Shown here piece by piece: positions 61,811-64,000 of a stretch of DNA of 64,000 nucleotides (its first letter is position 1; each line of letters opens with the position of its first letter). The position numbers and the translations under genes were made by a program. The notes under the pieces were generated by a model. That model made no database searches. It saw nothing but the letters and a program-made list of their open reading frames with translations, and had not been told where the DNA came from. Location: assembly GCF_001297775.1 (NCBI RefSeq), contig NZ_LIFX01000002.1:124207-188206 (forward strand), in the 5' to 3' direction. Source of the DNA: Trabulsiella odontotermitis. Its GTDB lineage: Bacteria > Pseudomonadota > Gammaproteobacteria > Enterobacterales > Enterobacteriaceae.

Positions 61811-61922
61811 ATACCAGTTTTTTGTGACATAACCTGTGCATGTCATGGCGCATTAACAGCGTTACGGTATATTAACATTTCATTTACACTACCGATAACT
61901 CTGGCTGAACAAACGGTCCGCT

Positions 61923-63236
61923 ATGACACTGCACGCACGCCCTCTGAATCGACAGGATTATAAAACCCTGACACTGGCCGCCCTTGGCGGTGCGCTGGAG
62001 TTTTACGACTTCATTATTTTCGTCTTCTTCGCTGCGGTTATCGGTGAGCTGTTCTTTCCGGCGGATATCCCGGAGTGGCTGCGTCAGGTGCAGACTTTCG
62101 GCATTTTTGCTGCCGGTTACCTGGCCCGGCCGTTGGGCGGCATCGTCATGGCCCATTTCGGCGATCTGGTCGGGCGCAAGAAGATGTTCACGCTCAGTAT
62201 TCTGTTGATGGCCATCCCGACGCTGGCGATTGGTCTGCTGCCAACGTATGTCACGGCGGGGCTTGTCGCGCCGTTATTATTGCTGCTGATGCGTATTCTG
62301 CAGGGTGCGGCTATCGGCGGCGAAGTGCCCGGTGCGTGGGTGTTTGTGGCTGAGCATGTGCCGACGCGCCGCATTGGCATCGCCTGCGGCACGCTGACCG
62401 CCGGGCTGACCGTGGGGATCCTGCTCGGTTCGGTCGTGGCGACGTTGATCAATACCTCGATGACCCAGCAGGCCATTCACGACGGCGGCTGGCGTATTCC
62501 TTTCCTGCTTGGCGGCGCCTTTGGCCTGGTGGCGATGTATCTGCGCCGCTGGTTGCAGGAAACGCCCATTTTTATCGAACTGCAGGAACGTAAAGCGCTG
62601 GCGGAAGAGATGCCTGTGAAAACGGTGGTGACGAAACACCGACAGGCGGTGGTGATCTCCATGCTGCTTACCTGGCTGCTGTCCGCCGGAATTGTAGTGG
62701 TGATTTTAATGTCGCCGGTGTGGCTGCAAAAACAGTACGGTTTTGCCCCGGCATTAACGCTGCAGGCCAACAGTATTGCCACCATCATGCTCTGTTTCGG
62801 TTGTCTGATCGCGGGCTTCGCCGCGGATCGCTTCGGCTCGGGGCTTACGCTTATCGTCGGCTCATTATTGTTGATCGGCGCGAGCGGGGCGTTCTATCAC
62901 GGGGTCGGTACGCATCCTGAACTGCTGATGCCGCTGTATGGCCTGGTCGGGCTGTGCGTGGGTGTGGTGGGATCGGTGCCTTATGTGATGGTGCGGTCGT
63001 TCCCGGCGGAAGTGCGTTTCACCGGTATCTCGTTTTCCTACAACGTGTCGTATGCGATTTTTGGCGGTCTGACGCCGATTGCAGTCACCATGCTGATGGT
63101 CGTGTCGCCGCTGGCACCTGCGTGGTATGTGCTGGCGTTGTCGCTGATGGGAATGGGGATTGGATTCTGGTTACGGCGGGATAACTACCGTCTGCGTGGC
63201 CCGGCAAGCGAGGCGCCGCCGGGCACAAACGGCTAA
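61923..63236 (+). CDS. MFS transporter, metabolite:H+ symporter type
   Basis: The 437-residue carrier has about twelve membrane helices. GALEFYDFIIFVFFAAVIGELFFP in helix 1 and the loop motif ARPLGGIVMAHFGDLVGRKK place it in the metabolite:H+ symporter group (relatives carry citrate, ketoglutarate, proline-betaine and similar solutes). The WLQETPIF central segment also fits. The substrate cannot be told. The ribosome-binding site is poor. E. coli K-12 has no gene here. Its stop is directly adjacent to the convergent satP stop. Confidence 0.85.
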   Translation: MTLHARPLNRQDYKTLTLAALGGALEFYDFIIFVFFAAVIGELFFPADIPEWLRQVQTFGIFAAGYLARPLGGIVMAHFGDLVGRKKMFTLSILLMAIPTLAIGLLPTYVTAGLVAPLLLLLMRILQGAAIGGEVPGAWVFVAEHVPTRRIGIACGTLTAGLTVGILLGSVVATLINTSMTQQAIHDGGWRIPFLLGGAFGLVAMYLRRWLQETPIFIELQERKALAEEMPVKTVVTKHRQAVVISMLLTWLLSAGIVVVILMSPVWLQKQYGFAPALTLQANSIATIMLCFGCLIAGFAADRFGSGLTLIVGSLLLIGASGAFYHGVGTHPELLMPLYGLVGLCVGVVGSVPYVMVRSFPAEVRFTGISFSYNVSYAIFGGLTPIAVTMLMVVSPLAPAWYVLALSLMGMGIGFWLRRDNYRLRGPASEAPPGTNG

Positions 63237-63803
63237 TTAGTGTTTCTCACCAATCGGCAGTACGGTGCGGCCGTACTGCGCGTTCAGCACTTCACCCATC
63301 GCCAGATAAATCGCGCTCGCTCCGCAAACGATACCCACCCAACCGGCAACGTGAACAATGCTCTCGCTATCTGCCAGATGACCCACTGCCAGCAGCGCAA
63401 ACAGTACCGTCAGGCTCAGGAAAACGAACTGCAGCATGCGCGCGCCGGTCAGCGTTCCAAAGAACATGAACAGCGTGAACACGCCCCACAGCCCGAGGTA
63501 AACGCCGAGGAAATGCGGGTTCGCCGCATCGGTCAGGCCCATTTTCGGCATCACCAGGATAGCGACCAGCGTCAGCCAGAACGAACCGTAAGACGTGAAT
63601 GCCGTTAAGCCAAAGGTATTGCCTTTTTTATACTCCAGCAGTCCCGCGAAGATTTGCGCGATACCGCCGTAAAAAATGCCCATTGCCAGGATAATGCCAT
63701 CAAGCGGGAAAAGACCGATGTTATGCAGGTTCAGCAGAACCGTGGTCATGCCGAAACCCATCAGACCCAGCGGAGCCGGATTAGCCAACGTTGTGTTGCC
63801 CAT
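63237..63803 (-). CDS. satP: Acetate/succinate:H+ symporter SatP (YaaH)
   Basis: The 188-residue GPR1/FUN34/YaaH-family protein has six membrane helices and the family signature NPAPLGLMGFGMTTVLLNLHN near its N-terminus (residues 8-28). It moves acetate and succinate and forms a hexameric channel. AGGAAT lies before the ATG at 63803. Length equals E. coli SatP. Confidence 0.97.
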   Translation of the reverse strand: MGNTTLANPAPLGLMGFGMTTVLLNLHNIGLFPLDGIILAMGIFYGGIAQIFAGLLEYKKGNTFGLTAFTSYGSFWLTLVAILVMPKMGLTDAANPHFLGVYLGLWGVFTLFMFFGTLTGARMLQFVFLSLTVLFALLAVGHLADSESIVHVAGWVGIVCGASAIYLAMGEVLNAQYGRTVLPIGEKH

Positions 63804-64000
63804 AATTCCTCAAAAATCATCATAAAATGGTGAAATATCAATTCCCCTCGCCACTCCTCGGGCTGCGGGGCGCGGCATCATAATCAGGCCCACAAAGTGT
63901 GTCCATGATCTCACTGCGGGTAATTTAAAATATTTTCACCTGACCCCTTGATGCCCGGCGATGCGACCCCATCTAGTAGTCAACCGCAGTGGTGAACCTG
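63804..64000. other. satP upstream region, window edge
   Basis: About 200 bp without a supportable gene. It should contain the satP promoter, but I cannot define the elements. Confidence 0.4.

Overview
The window is a chromosome segment of a member of the Enterobacteriaceae. From about 6 kb to the right edge the gene order matches the part of the Escherichia coli / Salmonella chromosome that spans E. coli map position zero: opgB-dnaC-dnaT, yjjBP, yjjQ-bglJ, fhuF, three leucine tRNAs, rsmC-holD-rimI-yjjG-prfC, osmY, yjjUV, yjjWI-deoCABD, lplA-ytjB-serB-radA-nadR, ettA, slt, trpR, rob, creABCD, arcA, thrLABC, yaaAJ, talB, mog, satP. Protein lengths are mostly identical to the E. coli ones. Some extras are absent from E. 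coli K-12 at these places: an Ohr-type peroxidase, a lone PTS IIC, a diguanylate cyclase, a CNT-type nucleoside transporter and an MFS carrier. These fit a Citrobacter or Salmonella-side lineage. Citrobacter is my best guess for the genus, but I cannot prove it from sequence alone.

Layout. Bases 1-3000 are accessory and AT-richer: the tail of a LysR-like regulator, orphan small ORFs, a frameshifted RHS/Tc-toxin (TccC-like) tail, and a two-gene holin plus L-Ala-D-Glu peptidase lysis cassette outside any visible prophage. From 3.0 to 6.1 kb lie the serine chemoreceptor tsr, with a clear sigma-28 promoter, and a divergent pair of GNAT acetyltransferases. From 6.1 to 14.1 kb come glucan modification, primosome, Ohr, the YjjPB exporter and the YjjQ/BglJ regulators. 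From 14.1 to 18.3 kb lie an orphan PTS permease behind a striking double operator, Fur-box genes fhuF and yjjZ, and a GGDEF enzyme. From 18.3 to 26.2 kb are the tRNA-Leu cluster and housekeeping genes.

From 26.3 to 34.5 kb is a nucleoside block: a concentrative nucleoside transporter, the YjjW/YjjI glycyl-radical pair, and deoCABD. The CRP/CytR-like and DeoR sites indicate shared control of uptake and catabolism. From 34.5 to 46.3 kb are lipoate salvage, serine, NAD, DNA-repair, ribosome and cell-wall genes, then trpR and rob. From 46.5 to 52.6 kb come creABCD (with a CreB box), arcA and yjtD. From 52.7 to 57.7 kb is the attenuated threonine operon, and from 57.7 kb to the end yaaA, yaaJ, talB, mog, an MFS carrier and the acetate/succinate channel satP.

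The core is ordinary. The parts most worth following up are the lysis cassette beside the RHS remnant at the left edge, the palindromic operator with an overlapping upstream ORF in front of the PTS IIC gene, and the deoP2-like promoter architecture on the nucleoside transporter. All homology statements come from recall of the families, because no search could be run.
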